Positions 53,901 through 62,501 of a DNA stretch of 64,000 nucleotides are shown piece after piece (the stretch's first letter is position 1; each line of letters begins with the position of its first letter). The position numbers and the translations under genes were made by a program. The stretch is taken from the NCBI RefSeq assembly GCF_021531915.1, contig NZ_JAFBIV010000002.1:62001-126000 (forward strand). The letters run 5' to 3'. The DNA comes from Oscillibacter valericigenes. Its GTDB lineage: Bacteria; Bacillota; Clostridia; Oscillospirales; Oscillospiraceae. Under the pieces are notes generated by a model that was not told where the DNA came from, did no database searches, and saw only the letters and a list, made by a program, of their open reading frames with translations.

Positions 53901-54731
53901 TTAATTCTGAATGACTGTCAGGACCAGGGTGATGGCGCCGACGATCCAGCAGTAATAGGCAAAGAAACCGAACTTGCCCTTGTCGGCGATCATCTTCAGC
54001 AGGCGGATGCAGGCGTAACCCACTGCAGCGGCCACCGCCACGCCTACTAGATACACCGGCACCTCGCTCCACACCACGGTAGCCAATGCGTCCTTGATGC
54101 TGAGGACGTTGGCGCCCAGGATGGCGGGGATGGACAGCAGGAAGGAAAAGCGGACGGCGAACTTCCGGTCAAAGCCCACAAAGCATCCGGCGGTGATAGT
54201 GGTACCGGAGCGGGAGATACCGGGGCAGGTGGCGATAGCCTGGGCCGCGCCCACCAGTAACACATCCACCAAGGCGGCATTCTTCTCCGTTTTGCGGCCC
54301 TTCTTCACCCGGTCGCTGGCAAACAGCAAAAATCCGGTGACGATCAAGGCCCCGCCCACGAAGTACATGTTGTCGGCCAGGCCCTCCACCAAATCTTTAA
54401 TGGGCAGCACCACAAGCAGCGGCAGGGTGCCCACAATGATCAGCAGGATCAGCCGCCGGGCAGGGGGCACCGGCGTGGGAGTGGTGCGGTGGGCCAGGTC
54501 CCGGACGCCGCAGAAAAACTCCACCACCATGTCCCGGATATCCTCCCAGTAGGCGGCGAACACCGCCACCAGGGTGCCCAGGTGCAGCAGCACGTCAAAA
54601 AACTCGGGAATCTCCAGGCCGGTCATGCCCAGCAGATGCTCGGCGATGGCCAGATGGCCGGAGCTGGAAATGGGCAGAAACTCCGCCACGCCCTGGATCA
54701 GGCCCAGAATGATGGATGACAGCAGTGACAA
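53901..54731 (-). CDS. uppP: Undecaprenyl-diphosphatase UppP (BacA)
   Basis: The 276-residue membrane enzyme dephosphorylates undecaprenyl pyrophosphate, recycling the cell-wall lipid carrier and giving bacitracin resistance. Family hallmarks are LGLIQGVAEFLPISSSGHLA near residue 9, with catalytic Glu and Ser, and ATCPGISRSGTTITAGCFVG near 168 with the essential Arg. Eight hydrophobic segments follow the usual pattern. The start is ambiguous: TTG at 54731 gives the standard N-terminus and is ten bases from AAGGAG; GTG at 54740 is only one base from it. An extended -10 TGC-TATACT lies at 54772-54780. Confidence 0.93.
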   Translation of the reverse strand: MSLLSSIILGLIQGVAEFLPISSSGHLAIAEHLLGMTGLEIPEFFDVLLHLGTLVAVFAAYWEDIRDMVVEFFCGVRDLAHRTTPTPVPPARRLILLIIVGTLPLLVVLPIKDLVEGLADNMYFVGGALIVTGFLLFASDRVKKGRKTEKNAALVDVLLVGAAQAIATCPGISRSGTTITAGCFVGFDRKFAVRFSFLLSIPAILGANVLSIKDALATVVWSEVPVYLVGVAVAAAVGYACIRLLKMIADKGKFGFFAYYCWIVGAITLVLTVIQN

Positions 54732-54806
54732 CAGGCTCACGCTCCTTGCTCTTGAAATCTCATACAAAGACAGTATAGCACGGACAAGCCGTAAATTCCA
54801 GTCATA

Positions 54807-54835
54807 TTTACAGACCGCCCTCTCTGTGCTATCAT
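54807..54835 (+). promoter_or_regulatory. Promoter of the kinase-like gene
   Basis: TTTACA (54807-54812) and TATCAT (54830-54835) are 17 bases apart; TGTGC before the -10 adds an extended element. Confidence 0.6.
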
Positions 54836-54862
54836 CAAAATAAAACGCAGAGGAGGCAGGCC

Positions 54863-55399
54863 ATGGATACCCGGTATGTCAACGACAGGCCCTTTGCGCT
54901 GCAGCGGCTGCTGGGTAAGGGAAAGGGCGGCTATTCCTATCTGGTGACCGGCGGAGGACGACAGTATGTGCTGAAACAGATTCACCACGAGCCCTGCGCC
55001 TACTATCAATTCGGTGATAAAATCCAATCAGAGCTCCGGGACTATCAGCGACTCCGGTCCATCGGCATCCGGATGCCGGAGCTGCTGGATGTGGACGTGG
55101 CCCGGGAACGGGTCCTGAAGGAGTATATTGCGGGCGACACCATTTATGACCTGGTGCTGCGGGACGAAATGCGCCCGGAATATCTGGAGCAGGTGTCGGC
55201 CATGTGCGCCCTGCTGTACCCCGCCCATACCAACATCGACTACTTCCCCACCAATTTTGTGGTGCGGGACGGTCTGCTGTACTACATTGACTTCGAGTGC
55301 AACGACTACATGGCGGAGTGGGATTTTGAACACTGGGGCATACAGTACTGGTCCAAAACCCCTGCGTTTCTGAAATACGCAGAGGAACACAGCAAATAG
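54863..55399 (+). CDS. Small protein-kinase-like (APH/RIO-type) protein
   Basis: The 178-residue protein keeps a reduced kinase fold. LLGKGKGGYSYLVTGGGRQY near residue 16 is the glycine loop, VLKQIHHEP near 36 has the ATP-binding Lys, YPAHTNIDYFPTNFVVRDGL near 118 is a catalytic loop in which His and Asp/Asn are rearranged, and YYIDFECNDY near 140 is the metal-binding Asp region (DFE instead of DFG). Short relatives of the B. subtilis YrzF/YbdM kind share this size. AGAGGAGG lies eight bases before the ATG. Its substrate, and whether it is an active kinase, are unknown. Confidence 0.75.
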   Translation: MDTRYVNDRPFALQRLLGKGKGGYSYLVTGGGRQYVLKQIHHEPCAYYQFGDKIQSELRDYQRLRSIGIRMPELLDVDVARERVLKEYIAGDTIYDLVLRDEMRPEYLEQVSAMCALLYPAHTNIDYFPTNFVVRDGLLYYIDFECNDYMAEWDFEHWGIQYWSKTPAFLKYAEEHSK

Positions 55400-55407
55400 C
55401 CAACAAA

Positions 55408-55443
55408 ACGTCCGGGGACAACTGTCCCCGGACACCTTTTTCT
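55408..55443 (+). terminator. Terminator after the kinase-like gene
   Basis: GTCCGGGGACA and TGTCCCCGGAC pair over AC and are followed by ACCTTTTTC. It meets the stop of rnc on the other strand. Confidence 0.85.
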
Positions 55444-56126
55444 TATTCTCCGCCCAGCAGCTTCAGGGCTGCTTTGGCTGCGGCCTGCTCGGCCTCCTTT
55501 TTGCTGCGGCCCTCGCCGCGGCCGGACACCTGTCCGTCCACAGAGACCTCCATGACGAACACGCGGCAGTGGTCCGGACCGGTCTCCTCCACCAGCTGGT
55601 AGGTGATGGTACGGCCCGGCGTCCGCTGGACCAGCTCCTGCAGAGCAGTCTTGTAGTCCCGGCGGCGCTCTTCCACCGCCTCCTCTTTTTCCGCATCCAG
55701 CAGGACACGGTGGATCAGCTGGGAGGCGGCGCCGATGCCGCCATCCAGGTAGACCGCCGCGAACACGGCCTCCGTGGCATCCGCCAGAATGGAGGTGCGC
55801 TCCCGGCCGCCGCCGGCCTCTTCGCCCCGGCCCAGCTTCAGGTACTTGCCCAGCTCCAACTTCCGGGCCACCTCATAGAGACTCTGCTCGCAGACCAGGG
55901 CCGCCCGGATACGGGTCAGATCTCCCTCCGGAAGGTCCGGGTGCTGGACAAACAGAAACTCCGCCGTCACAAAGCCCAGCACGGAGTCCCCCAGGAACTC
56001 CAGCCGCTCGTTGCTGTTGAGATGAGCCGCCCGGTGCTCATTGGCATAGGAGCTGTGGCTCAGAGCCTCGCTCAGCAGGGCGGGATCACGGAAGGTGTAA
56101 TTCAGTTTTTTCTCCAGTTCCTTCAT
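55443..56126 (-). CDS. rnc: Ribonuclease III
   Basis: The 227-residue double-strand-specific endonuclease processes rRNA and mRNA. The catalytic domain has the signature [20 protein letters not shown] near residue 38 with the metal-binding Glu and Asp and a second Glu near 115 ([12 protein letters not shown]). The C-terminal double-stranded RNA-binding domain (about 155-225) ends [17 protein letters not shown]. It follows acpP, as in the plsX-acpP-rnc order of Firmicutes; smc is not next here, since a convergent gene follows. A hairpin separates it from acpP. Confidence 0.95.
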   Translation of the reverse strand: MKELEKKLNYTFRDPALLSEALSHSSYANEHRAAHLNSNERLEFLGDSVLGFVTAEFLFVQHPDLPEGDLTRIRAALVCEQSLYEVARKLELGKYLKLGRGEEAGGGRERTSILADATEAVFAAVYLDGGIGAASQLIHRVLLDAEKEEAVEERRRDYKTALQELVQRTPGRTITYQLVEETGPDHCRVFVMEVSVDGQVSGRGEGRSKKEAEQAAAKAALKLLGGE

Positions 56127-56134
56127 GTCGACCT

Positions 56135-56172
56135 CTCCAAAAGGAAGCCCCGCGCTGTCGGCGGGGCGGTTC
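56135..56172 (-). terminator. Hairpin between acpP and rnc
   Basis: On the minus strand GCCCCGC and GCGGGGC pair over CGACA and are followed by TTCCTTTTGG. A weak T-run suggests partial termination and lower rnc expression. Confidence 0.6.
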
Positions 56173-56177
56173 CTGCA

Positions 56178-56423
56178 TTATTTCAGCTTTCCGGCGATGT
56201 AATTCACGGCGTCGCCCACGGTCTTCAGGGAACTCAGATCCTCTTCCTGGGTCTCGCCCACCTCGAATTCCTCTTCCATGGCCATGACCAGCTCCACCAG
56301 ATCCACGGAGTCAGCGCCCAGGTCCTCCTCAAAGGAGGTCTCCATAGTCACTTCCGCGGGCTCCATAGCAAACTGCTCAGCCACCAGTTCCTTCATCGTC
56401 TGAAAAATTTCCTCAATAGACAT
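56178..56423 (-). CDS. acpP: Acyl carrier protein
   Basis: The 81-residue acidic protein carries growing fatty acyl chains on a phosphopantetheine attached to Ser39 in LGADSVDLVELVMAMEEEF. The motif is DSV in place of the more usual DSL, which is within family variation. It has three long helices and a high Glu/Asp content. AAGGGGTG lies eight bases before the ATG. It has its own promoter with the -35 box at the end of plsX, so it can be made in excess of the upstream genes. Confidence 0.95.
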   Translation of the reverse strand: MSIEEIFQTMKELVAEQFAMEPAEVTMETSFEEDLGADSVDLVELVMAMEEEFEVGETQEEDLSSLKTVGDAVNYIAGKLK

Positions 56424-56481
56424 GCCTTTTCACCCCTTACGGTATGATGGAAGTCCCATCATTTGGTTATTGCTTGAGGCA

Positions 56482-56511
56482 ATCATACGGCAAGTGCCGC
56501 TATGCTGTCAA
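56482..56511 (-). promoter_or_regulatory. Promoter of acpP
   Basis: On the minus strand TTGACA (56506-56511) and TATGAT (56482-56487) are 18 bases apart; the -35 overlaps the plsX stop codon. Confidence 0.65.
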
Positions 56512-57554
56512 GAGGGAGAACCTACTTTTTCCGCGGTGCGCTCGACTTTCATCAGCTCGATGTCCCGCTGGATGTCCTCAATAAAGCCGCTCTCGGCGTA
56601 TTCCTTGGCCCGCAGGATGGCGTTGCAGATGGCCCGGGCGTCGGAGGAGCCATGGGCCTTGATGACGGGCTTGGAGATGCCCAGGAAGGCCGTGCCGCCC
56701 ACCTCGCTGGGGTCCAGCAGCTTCTTCATGTCTGCCAGGTTTCCCTTCACCATGGCCGCCGCCAGCTTGGTCTTGGTGCTGGTGTAGAACATCTTCTTCA
56801 ATTCCTTCAACAGGAATTTGGCGGTGCCCTCCACGCCCTTCAGCAGGATGTTTCCGGAGAAGCCGTCCGCCACGATGACGTCGGCGGCGCCCAGAATGGC
56901 GTCGTTGGCCTCCACGTTGCCGATAAAGTTGATGCGGCCCGCGTCCCCGGCGGCCTTCAGCAGCGGATAGGCCTCATGGCGCAGGCTGTCGCCCTTGGCT
57001 TCCTCGGCGCCGATGTTCAGCAGACCCACCCTGGGGTTTTCCACACCGCAGACCCGCTTGGCGTAATAGCTGCCCAGATACGCGAACTGCAGCAAGTACT
57101 CCGGCGTGCAGTCGGCGTTGGCACCGCAGTCGCACAGGATGGCGCGGCCGACGGCAGTGGGGATCACAGGCCCCATGGCGGCCCGGCGGATGCCCCGGAT
57201 GCGCTTCACCAGCAGGGTGGCTCCCGCCAAAAGGGCACCGGTGGAACCGGCGGAGACAAAAGCGTCGCCCTCGCCGTTTTTCAGCAGGGTCATGCCCACC
57301 GTCAGGGAGGAGTCCTTTTTCACCTTAAAAGCGGTGGCGGGGTCGTCCTCGATCTCCACCACCTCGCTGGCATCCCGGATCTCCACGCCCGCAGGCAGGG
57401 TCTTTTGGCCGCAGGTCTCCAGGGCCTTCAGAATCTCCGCCATGCGGCCTACCAGGAGGATGTCCACGCCGTGCTGCTGATGGGCATCCAAAGCGCCTTG
57501 CACGATGGCCTGAGGGGCGTTGTCGCCGCCCATGGCGTCTACGATGATCTTCAT
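56508..57554 (-). CDS. plsX: Phosphate acyltransferase PlsX
   Basis: The 348-residue soluble enzyme converts acyl-ACP and phosphate to acyl-phosphate for phosphatidic acid synthesis. IIVDAMGGDNAPQAIVQGAL at the N-terminus, SAGSTGALLAGATLLVKRI near residue 103 and VADGFSGNILLKGVEGTA near 228 are diagnostic. Length is normal. The ATG overlaps the trmFO stop by four bases (ATGA). It lies directly upstream of acpP, fitting its substrate. Confidence 0.95.
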   Translation of the reverse strand: MKIIVDAMGGDNAPQAIVQGALDAHQQHGVDILLVGRMAEILKALETCGQKTLPAGVEIRDASEVVEIEDDPATAFKVKKDSSLTVGMTLLKNGEGDAFVSAGSTGALLAGATLLVKRIRGIRRAAMGPVIPTAVGRAILCDCGANADCTPEYLLQFAYLGSYYAKRVCGVENPRVGLLNIGAEEAKGDSLRHEAYPLLKAAGDAGRINFIGNVEANDAILGAADVIVADGFSGNILLKGVEGTAKFLLKELKKMFYTSTKTKLAAAMVKGNLADMKKLLDPSEVGGTAFLGISKPVIKAHGSSDARAICNAILRAKEYAESGFIEDIQRDIELMKVERTAEKVGSPS

Positions 57555-58858
57555 TTCAGGACCTCCTCCTTGATTTGCTCAATGATGGCCAGAGACCGCT
57601 GGGACAGCTCGGCGTTCTTGTTCCGCTTACCCTTCACCCGGTGGTCCAGGGGCGGGATAATGCCGAAGTTGATGTTCATGGGCTGGAACTGGGTGATGGA
57701 CTGATTGCTGACATACAGCCCCAGGGCGCCGATAGCGGTCTCCCGTGGGAAGTCCACCGGATTCATGCCCCGCAGCCGCCGGGCAATCTCCACGCCCACC
57801 AGGAAGCCGCTGGCGGCGGATTCCACGTAGCCCTCCACGCCGGTCATCTGTCCGGCGAAGGAGATGCGGGGCTCCGCTTTCAGCCGGTAATAGCGGTCCA
57901 GCAGTCTGGGAGAGTTCAGGAAGGTATTGCGGTGCATGACGCCGTAGCGCAAAAACTCCGCATCATGGAGGGCAGGGATCATGGAGAACACCCGCTTCTG
58001 CTCCGGGAACCGCAGGTGGGTCTGGAAGCCCACTAGGTTATAGACCGTGCCGTCGGCATTGTCCCGCCGCAGCTGCACCACGGCATAGGGCCACCGACCC
58101 GTGCGGGGGTCGTCCAGTCCCCGGGATTTCAGGGGGCCGTACAGCAGGGTATCGTGTCCCCGGCGGGCCATGACCTCCACGGGCATACAGCCCTCGAAGA
58201 CCTGGCTGTCCTCAAATCCGTGGACCTCCGCCTCCTGGGCGGTGGTCAGGGCCTGCCAGAAGGCGTCATATTCTTCTTCATTCATTGGACAGTTGACATA
58301 ATCCAGTCCGCCCTTGTCATACCGGGAGCCGAACCAGGCCTTGTCCATATCCACGCTCTCGGCGGACACCAGGGGCGCCGCCGCGTCGTAGAAATGGAGG
58401 TCGCTGTCCTCTCCCAGCAATTTCTGCAGGCGCTCCGCCAGGGCGTCGGAGGTCAGGGGGCCGGAGGCGATCACCACTTCCCCGTTGGGGATGTCAGTGA
58501 CCTCCCCGGGGACCACGGTGATGTTGGGGTGGCTTTTGACCTTCTCCGTCACCATGGCGGCAAAGCCGTGGCGGTCCACCGCCAGGGCGCCGCCGGCCTC
58601 CACACGGGTGGCGTCGGCGCAGGAGAGGATCAGGCTGTCCAGGCGGCGCATCTCCTCCTTCAGGAGGCCCACCGCGTTTTCCAGCTGATCGCTGCGCAGA
58701 GAGTTGGAGCAGCACAGCTCCGCAAAATTGTCCGTCAGGTGGGCAGGGGTCTTTTTCTCCGGCTTCATCTCCCGGAGAGTCACATGGACGCCCCGCTGGG
58801 CCAACTGCCAGGCGCATTCACTGCCCGCCAGGCCCGCACCGATGACTGTTACTTCCAT
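57551..58858 (-). CDS. trmFO: TrmFO, folate/FAD-dependent tRNA m5U54 methyltransferase
   Basis: The 435-residue flavoprotein makes 5-methyluridine at position 54 of tRNA with methylenetetrahydrofolate as carbon donor. VTVIGAGLAGSECAWQLAQR is the FAD site at residue 3; FAELCCSNSLRSDQLENAVG near 44 and EGYVESAASGFLVGVEIARR near 355 are TrmFO hallmarks and contain a catalytic Cys. It is the usual Firmicute alternative to TrmA. It follows topA and precedes plsX. Confidence 0.95.
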   Translation of the reverse strand: MEVTVIGAGLAGSECAWQLAQRGVHVTLREMKPEKKTPAHLTDNFAELCCSNSLRSDQLENAVGLLKEEMRRLDSLILSCADATRVEAGGALAVDRHGFAAMVTEKVKSHPNITVVPGEVTDIPNGEVVIASGPLTSDALAERLQKLLGEDSDLHFYDAAAPLVSAESVDMDKAWFGSRYDKGGLDYVNCPMNEEEYDAFWQALTTAQEAEVHGFEDSQVFEGCMPVEVMARRGHDTLLYGPLKSRGLDDPRTGRWPYAVVQLRRDNADGTVYNLVGFQTHLRFPEQKRVFSMIPALHDAEFLRYGVMHRNTFLNSPRLLDRYYRLKAEPRISFAGQMTGVEGYVESAASGFLVGVEIARRLRGMNPVDFPRETAIGALGLYVSNQSITQFQPMNINFGIIPPLDHRVKGKRNKNAELSQRSLAIIEQIKEEVLK

Positions 58859-58908
58859 AGGGGATTCTCCTTTGTTAGGATGTCCCCGGCAAGGGGACAG
58901 GTGCTGTT

Positions 58909-61257
58909 TTAAGCCTTTTCCGCCGCCTTCTTGGCGGTGGGCTTCTTCGCCGCAGTCTTTTTGCCCGTGGTAGTTTTCTTGGCGGCGGTGGTCTTTTTGG
59001 CTGCGGTAGTCTTCTTGGCCGCAGTGGTTTTCTTGGCCGCTGTCTTTTTGGTGGGTTTCTTCTCTGCCTGGGTCTCAGGGACCGGCTCTTCCCCCTCCTT
59101 CTTTTCCGCGGGCTTCCTGGGATAGCCCCGCTTCTCCTCGGGCAGGAAGTTGGAGCAGGCCTCGTTGATGCAGAAGGGCTTCTTGAAGCCCTTGCCGGCC
59201 TTCTTGAACATGGTGTGGCCGCAGACCGGGCAGTCGTCCTTCACCGGCACATCCCAGGTCATGAAGTCGCACTTCTCGGCCTCGTCCTTGCTGTTGGTAT
59301 GCTCACAGCAGTAATAGGTGTACTGCTTGTTGGTCTTTTTGCTGGTGCCGGTGCGCTTCATGATGCGCCCGCCGCACTTGGGGCAGCGGCCCGGCATCTC
59401 CACCACCAGAGGCATGGTGAAGCTGCACTCGGGGTAGCCGGGGCATGCCAGGAAGCGGCCAAACCGACCAGACTTCACCACCAGGTTCCGTCCGCACTCG
59501 GGGCAGACCTCCTCGCTGACCTCGTCGGGCACCTTGATGCGGACGCCCTCCAGGTCCTGCTCGGCCTGCTTCAGATGCTCCTCAAAATCGCCGTAGAAGT
59601 CCCGCAGGACGCCCTTCCAGGGGGTAGTCCCCTCCTCCACGGAGTCCAGGCGCTGCTCCATGTGGGCGGTGAATTTCGTGTCGGCGATGTCGGTGAATTT
59701 GTCCTTCATCAGCTCCGTCACCACCCGGCCCAGGTTGGTGATGCGCAGGTACTTGCCCTCCTTGATGACGTACTCCCGGTCCAGGATGGTGGACACAGTG
59801 GGGGCATAGGTGGAGGGACGGCCGATGCCCTGCTCCTCCATGGCCCGGATGAGGGTGGCGTCGGTATAGTGGGCAGGGGGCTGGGTGAAGTGCTGGTCCC
59901 TGGAGAAGTCCTTCAGGGTCAGGGTCTCTCCCTCCTGCAGGGCGGGCAGGGGAGATTCCTTCTCCTCCTTTTCCTCGTCCTTGCCCTCCTCGTACACAGC
60001 GGTGTAGCCGGAGAATTTCAGACTGGAGGAGCTGGCCCGGAAGCTGTGGCTGTTGGCCTCGATCTCCACGGCCACGCTGTCATAGACGGCGTTGGCCATC
60101 TGACAGGCCACATAGCGGCTCCAGATCAGGCGGTACAGCCGGTACTGCTCGCCGGTCAGGTCTTTTTTGAGCATCTCCGGCGTCCAGTTCACGTTGCTGG
60201 GGCGAATGGCCTCATGGGCGTCCTGGGCATTGGCCTTGGCCTTGTAGCGGTGGGTCTGGGCGGGGTAATACGCCGCGCCGTAGCGGCCCAGAATGAAAGT
60301 CTTGGCGTCCGCCAGGGCCTCCTCGCTGATGCGGAGGGAGTCGGTACGCATATAGGTGATCAGGCCCACGGTGCCCTCGCCCTCAATGTCCACGCCCTCG
60401 TACAGTTGCTGGGCGATGGCCATGGTGCGGCGGGGAGTCATGCTGAGCTTGCGGGAGGCCTCCTGCTGCATGGTGGAGGTGGTGAAAGGCGGAGAGGGGC
60501 TGCGCTGCTTGTCGGTGCGCTTGACGCTCTTGACGGTGAAGACGGCGTTTTTCGTCTCCTCCACCACAGCCTCCACCTCTTCGGCGGACTTCAGCTCCGC
60601 CTTTTTGCCGTTCTTGCCGTGATACCGGGCGGCGAAGGGCACTTTCTTCACGTCGCTGCCCAGAAGATTGGCGTCCAGGGTCCAGTATTCCTCGGGCTGG
60701 AAGGCCTCGATCTCCCGCTCCCGGTCGTCCACCATGCGGGTGGCCACGGACTGGACCCGGCCTGCGGACAGGCCCCGGCGGATCTTCTTCCACAGCAGGG
60801 GGCTCAACTCATAACCCACCAGGCGGTCCAGGATGCGGCGGGCCTGCTGGGCGTCCACCAGGTTCTGGTCGATCTCCCGGGGCTCCCGGATGCTCTCCTG
60901 CACCACCTTCTTGGTGATCTCGTTGAAGGTGACCCGCTTCGCCTTGTCGTCCGGCAGGTTCAGAAGCTGCTTCAAATGCCAGGAAATGGCCTCGCCCTCG
61001 CGGTCCGGGTCGGTTGCCAGATACACGGTGTCCGCCGCCTTGGCGGATTTTTTCAAATCGCTGATAATATCCTCTTTGCCCTTGATGGGCTTGTAGACCG
61101 GCTCAAAGTCCTTCTCCACATCCACACCGATGGTGCTTTTGGGCAGGTCCCGCAGGTGGCCCATGCAGGCCTTCACCTCGAAGTCCTTGCCCAGGTATTT
61201 GCCGATGGTCTTTGCCTTCGCGGGAGACTCCACGATGACCAGGCTGTGATTTGCCAT
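58909..61257 (-). CDS. topA: DNA topoisomerase I
   Basis: This 782-residue type IA topoisomerase relaxes negative supercoils. The Toprim domain begins SLVIVESPAKAKTIGKYLG, with DPDREGEAI near residue 110, and the active Tyr is in LITYMRTDSLRI near 300. CxxC zinc ribbons follow at about 575-700 (CPECGRNLVVKSGRFGRFLAC). The last 46 residues are a Lys/Ala/Thr tail made of repeated AAKKTT units, probably a DNA-binding appendage. TACCTCC (GGAGGTA) precedes the ATG. It lies between dprA and trmFO. Confidence 0.95.
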   Translation of the reverse strand: MANHSLVIVESPAKAKTIGKYLGKDFEVKACMGHLRDLPKSTIGVDVEKDFEPVYKPIKGKEDIISDLKKSAKAADTVYLATDPDREGEAISWHLKQLLNLPDDKAKRVTFNEITKKVVQESIREPREIDQNLVDAQQARRILDRLVGYELSPLLWKKIRRGLSAGRVQSVATRMVDDREREIEAFQPEEYWTLDANLLGSDVKKVPFAARYHGKNGKKAELKSAEEVEAVVEETKNAVFTVKSVKRTDKQRSPSPPFTTSTMQQEASRKLSMTPRRTMAIAQQLYEGVDIEGEGTVGLITYMRTDSLRISEEALADAKTFILGRYGAAYYPAQTHRYKAKANAQDAHEAIRPSNVNWTPEMLKKDLTGEQYRLYRLIWSRYVACQMANAVYDSVAVEIEANSHSFRASSSSLKFSGYTAVYEEGKDEEKEEKESPLPALQEGETLTLKDFSRDQHFTQPPAHYTDATLIRAMEEQGIGRPSTYAPTVSTILDREYVIKEGKYLRITNLGRVVTELMKDKFTDIADTKFTAHMEQRLDSVEEGTTPWKGVLRDFYGDFEEHLKQAEQDLEGVRIKVPDEVSEEVCPECGRNLVVKSGRFGRFLACPGYPECSFTMPLVVEMPGRCPKCGGRIMKRTGTSKKTNKQYTYYCCEHTNSKDEAEKCDFMTWDVPVKDDCPVCGHTMFKKAGKGFKKPFCINEACSNFLPEEKRGYPRKPAEKKEGEEPVPETQAEKKPTKKTAAKKTTAAKKTTAAKKTTAAKKTTTGKKTAAKKPTAKKAAEKA
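58925..59050 (-). repeat. Tandem 18-base repeats coding the TopA tail
   Basis: Several near-perfect copies of an 18-base unit encode AAKKTT steps (Lys-Lys-Thr-Thr-Ala-Ala) in the last part of topA. The copies differ mainly at wobble bases, so they are kept at protein level. Copy number could vary by slippage. Confidence 0.75.
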
Positions 61258-61297
61258 AGTTACCTCCAGGCGCTTCTCTCAGAAGAAGCGCGCAAAT

Positions 61298-62485
61298 TTA
61301 TTCTGTCAGCGTCACGGCACGGGTGTAATGCTTTCCACTGTGCTGTTGGACGTATTGTTCGATCTCAAGTAAAGTCAGGGCGGACAGCACCCGCCGGGTG
61401 GGGATGCCGGTCTGCTCGATCAGGTCGTCGACCTGGATGGGTTCTTCGTCGGAGAGGGCCCGCAGCAGGGCGATCTGGTCGTCCGTCAGGCTGACCGCCG
61501 GGTCCGACAGCCGCAGGGACGGCGGCACCGGCCTGGGCTCCTCCTTCTGCCGGGCCTCATAGCCCAGCTTCTCCGGCTCCTTCCGGGCTTCCTCACGGCG
61601 CAGCTTGTCCGGAAACCGGGCCTCGTATTCCTGCAGCAGGTCCCAGGCGTCCGCCGTCAGGACCGCGCCTTCACGGATCAGGCGGTTGCAGCCCACACTG
61701 TTGGGGGCGTCGATGGGGCCGGGAACGGCAAACACGTCCCGTCCCTGCTCCACGGCGGTGTCTGCTGTGATGAGGGCGCCGCTGCGCTCCGGGGCCTCCA
61801 CCACCAGCGTGGCAAGCGAAAGACCGGAGATGATGCGGTTGCGCACAGGGAAATTGGTCTTGAAGGGCTCCGTGCCCGGTGGATATTCGGACAGCAGCAC
61901 GCCCGCGGCGGCCACGTCCTCGTAGAGATAGCGGTTTTCCCAGGGATAGCGGACATCCAGTCCGTTGGCTGCCACGCCCACAGTGACACCGCCGGCCCGG
62001 AGAGCTCCCCGGGTGGCTGCGGCATCGATGCCCTTGGCAAGGCCGCTGACCACCACAGCGCCGCCCCTGGCAAGGCCATAGCCCAGCTTCTCGGCGCTGG
62101 AAATGCCGTAAGGCGTGGCGTCCCGGGTTCCCACCACCGCCACGGCTACCTCCTCGTCAAAGGCGGGCAGGCGGCCCTTCACATACAGCAGGCAGGGCGG
62201 GTCATAAATGTTTTTCAGTCGCCCCGGATACTCCGCGTCCTGGATGGTCAGGAGCCGCAGGTCCAGCCGCTGGCAGTCTGCCAGAATGCGGTCCGCCGCG
62301 TCCAGGCGGTGGTCCTCCAGGATGGCGGCCTGCTCCCGGGTCATGCCCTCAGTCAGCAAAATTTCCCCGGCGTCGGCGTAAAACACGTCCTCCGGGGTTC
62401 CAAAATGGCGCAGCAGCGCCAGCCGGGTCTGATTTTTCAGGCCCCGCAGCTCTGTCAGCCACAGCCAGTATTTCAATGCCGACAT
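61298..62485 (-). CDS. dprA: DNA-processing protein DprA
   Basis: The 395-residue protein protects incoming single-stranded DNA and loads RecA in transformation. After an N-terminal helix-hairpin part, the Rossmann-like core has AVVGTRDATPYGISSAEKLG near residue 115, SGLAKGIDAAATRGAL near 147 and PVRNRIISGLSLATLVVEA near 213. The C-terminus (about 325-390) is a winged-helix-like domain seen in many Firmicutes. Its presence suggests a latent competence path, though dprA also occurs in species never seen to take up DNA. Confidence 0.93.
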   Translation of the reverse strand: MSALKYWLWLTELRGLKNQTRLALLRHFGTPEDVFYADAGEILLTEGMTREQAAILEDHRLDAADRILADCQRLDLRLLTIQDAEYPGRLKNIYDPPCLLYVKGRLPAFDEEVAVAVVGTRDATPYGISSAEKLGYGLARGGAVVVSGLAKGIDAAATRGALRAGGVTVGVAANGLDVRYPWENRYLYEDVAAAGVLLSEYPPGTEPFKTNFPVRNRIISGLSLATLVVEAPERSGALITADTAVEQGRDVFAVPGPIDAPNSVGCNRLIREGAVLTADAWDLLQEYEARFPDKLRREEARKEPEKLGYEARQKEEPRPVPPSLRLSDPAVSLTDDQIALLRALSDEEPIQVDDLIEQTGIPTRRVLSALTLLEIEQYVQQHSGKHYTRAVTLTE

Positions 62486-62501
62486 GGCGCCGCCTCCTCA
62501 C

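Noticed and set aside
51903-54050. Plus-strand open frame of about 715 codons opposite ftsK
   Set aside because: It is a His/Gly/Gln-rich shadow. The minus strand has a complete FtsK motor.
59215-61494. Plus-strand open frame of about 759 codons opposite topA
   Set aside because: It has Leu/Gly/His low-complexity composition and no motif; topA on the minus strand is complete.
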